NCBI GenBank assembly: GCA_021812245.1
Contig: JAKAOK010000011.1
Span: 1 to 53,951 of the forward strand
Length of the DNA: 53,951 nucleotides
Source: a bacterium
GTDB lineage: Bacteria; SZUA-79; Acidulodesulfobacterales; Acidulodesulfobacteraceae
Direction of reading: 5' to 3'
This document shows, in pieces, positions 53,221-53,951 of the stretch. The notes below the pieces were generated by a model. The model was not told the origin of the DNA, made no database searches, and saw only the letters and a list, made by a program, of their open reading frames with translations. Both the position numbers and the translations under genes were made by a program. The stretch's first letter is position 1. Each line of letters starts with the position of its first letter.

Positions 53221-53526
53221 TTATTCGTTTGCCGCTTTACCTTTAATATGTTCTATAGGTCTTAAACCCATACCGGTATGCACTTGAATATCGTACAGCC
53301 GGTCTATTCTGTCGGATAATCTGTCTATTCTGTCCGATAGTTCTTTATGTGTGGATTTAATTTCGTCGGATAGTTCTTTATGTGTGGATTTAATTTCGTC
53401 GGATAGTTCTTTATGTGTGGATTTAATTTCGTCGGATAATCTGTCTATTTTTTTATCCGTATGAACATAAAATCCTATGAGCAGTCCCACTAAACCGATT
53501 AAAATTCCTAAATTTATATAATGCAT
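53221..53526 (-). CDS. Small membrane-anchored coiled-coil protein with 11-residue repeats
   Basis: A 101-residue protein with an N-terminal membrane helix (about 5-22, LGILIGLVGLLIGFYVH) and then an alpha-helical coiled coil built of 11-residue units, LSDEIKSTHKE three times (residues about 31-64), followed by LSDRIDR twice. The DNA of the three units is nearly identical (33-bp repeats at about 53334-53432), suggesting recent expansion. No function can be assigned. It lies seven bases before queH. Confidence 0.7.
   Translation of the reverse strand: MHYINLGILIGLVGLLIGFYVHTDKKIDRLSDEIKSTHKELSDEIKSTHKELSDEIKSTHKELSDRIDRLSDRIDRLYDIQVHTGMGLRPIEHIKGKAANE
53334..53432. repeat. Three in-frame 33-bp tandem repeats inside the coiled-coil gene
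   Basis: Units of TCGGATAGTTCTTTATGTGT plus 13 bases, repeated three times with almost no change. They encode the LSDEIKSTHKE repeat. They can change copy number by slippage. Confidence 0.85.
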
Positions 53527-53620
53527 AAAACCCCGAAGAATTAGTTATTATTTTTAATTGTATTTATATATTATACATTAAAAATAATAAAAAATGAAAT
53601 AAATCTGACACCTTTTTTAT

Positions 53621-53951
53621 CTAACGTCCCAAAAAATGTAATGCCACTAAAGCGGCAAGAACCGCCATTATTAAACTAAATCCCAACGTAAGCCTTTTAT
53701 CCATAGCGTCTATCTTGGCATCTAAACTCTTTATTTCTGTCTCAAACCTTTCGTCATGGGCTTTAAATCTGGAATCCATTTTATCGGATAGGTTGTTTAT
53801 TTCCGATTCCAATTTATTGGATAGGTTATTTATTTCCGATTCCAATTTATTGGATAAGGTATCTATCTGGATTTGAAGGTTGTTAAACTTTTCGGTAAAG
53901 AGTTTTTCCTGACCGTCGAACCTGCTGTCGAAGTATTTTTCGGGTGATACC
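53621..53951 (-). CDS. Coiled-coil protein with C-terminal membrane helix, 5' end outside the window
   Basis: The frame stays open to the window edge, so the N-terminus is missing. The visible 110 residues start with a helical region (EKLFTEKFNNLQIQIDTLS), then 11-residue units NKLESEINNLS repeated about three times, then KAHDERFETEIKSLDAKIDAMDKR and a C-terminal membrane helix (LGFSLIMAVLAALVALHFLG). This reverses the topology of the neighbouring coiled-coil protein, which has its helix at the N-terminus. The function is unknown. Confidence 0.65.
   Translation of the reverse strand, partial: VSPEKYFDSRFDGQEKLFTEKFNNLQIQIDTLSNKLESEINNLSNKLESEINNLSDKMDSRFKAHDERFETEIKSLDAKIDAMDKRLTLGFSLIMAVLAALVALHFLGR

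Noticed and set aside
53334-53432. Possible CRISPR array because of regular repeats
   Set aside because: The units are contiguous with no spacers and are in frame within a coiled-coil gene; no cas genes are near.

Overview
The window reads as chromosomal DNA of an anaerobic, probably autotrophic, sulfur-metabolising bacterium with AT-rich intergenic regions. The gene content (DsrAB with DsrD, Sat-AprBA-QmoABC, a citryl-CoA route and DsrEFH/DsrL) resembles what I know of deltaproteobacteria-like lineages such as the Sva0485 / Candidatus Acidulodesulfobacterales group. That assignment is inference from gene content, not from a phylogeny.

Layout. 1-4.3 kb: two type II secretion genes (gspL, gspK), a divergent GspM-like gene, a MITE-like repeat and a Rossmann-fold epimerase. 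4.3-10 kb (minus strand): class II fructose bisphosphatase, citryl-CoA lyase, citryl-CoA synthetase small and large subunits and isocitrate dehydrogenase, i.e. citrate-cleaving steps of a reductive TCA cycle plus gluconeogenesis. 10-16 kb (minus): a threonine block (phosphoglycerate-mutase-like proposed homoserine kinase, thrC, hom), an aminotransferase and lipA. tadA follows on the plus strand. 16.8-38.5 kb (minus): one very large sulfur-energy locus, in transcription order a 113-residue unknown, cbiA/dsrN-like, dsrA, dsrB, dsrD, dsrL, dsrC-like, dsrM, dsrK, dsrE, dsrF, dsrH, sat, aprB, aprA, qmoA, qmoB, qmoC, hppA. A tRNA-Ser and a TlpA-like protein sit just upstream. 39.4-46.7 kb (plus): galU, hsp20, lon, thiL and two CNNM/CorC-type membrane proteins. 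46.8-49.6 kb (minus): thioredoxin, an Mrp-type Fe-S carrier ATPase and an odd radical SAM protein. 49.7-54 kb: a double winged-helix/zinc-ribbon protein, plsY, a glycine-zipper lipoprotein, a frameshifted PilZ gene, queH and two coiled-coil membrane proteins, the last cut by the window edge.

How it works together. Sat and AprBA activate and reduce sulfate to sulfite, QmoABC connects AprBA to the quinone pool, DsrAB reduces sulfite, and HppA can recover energy from the pyrophosphate released by Sat. The locus also carries DsrEFH and DsrL, which are best known from sulfur oxidisers, beside DsrD, which is typical of sulfite/sulfate reducers. The DsrC-like protein lacks one of the two redox cysteines required for the trisulfide cycle. 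The locus is therefore mechanistically mixed, and this is the most interesting part of the window. A perfect tandem duplication carrying a strong promoter lies directly in front of dsrA.
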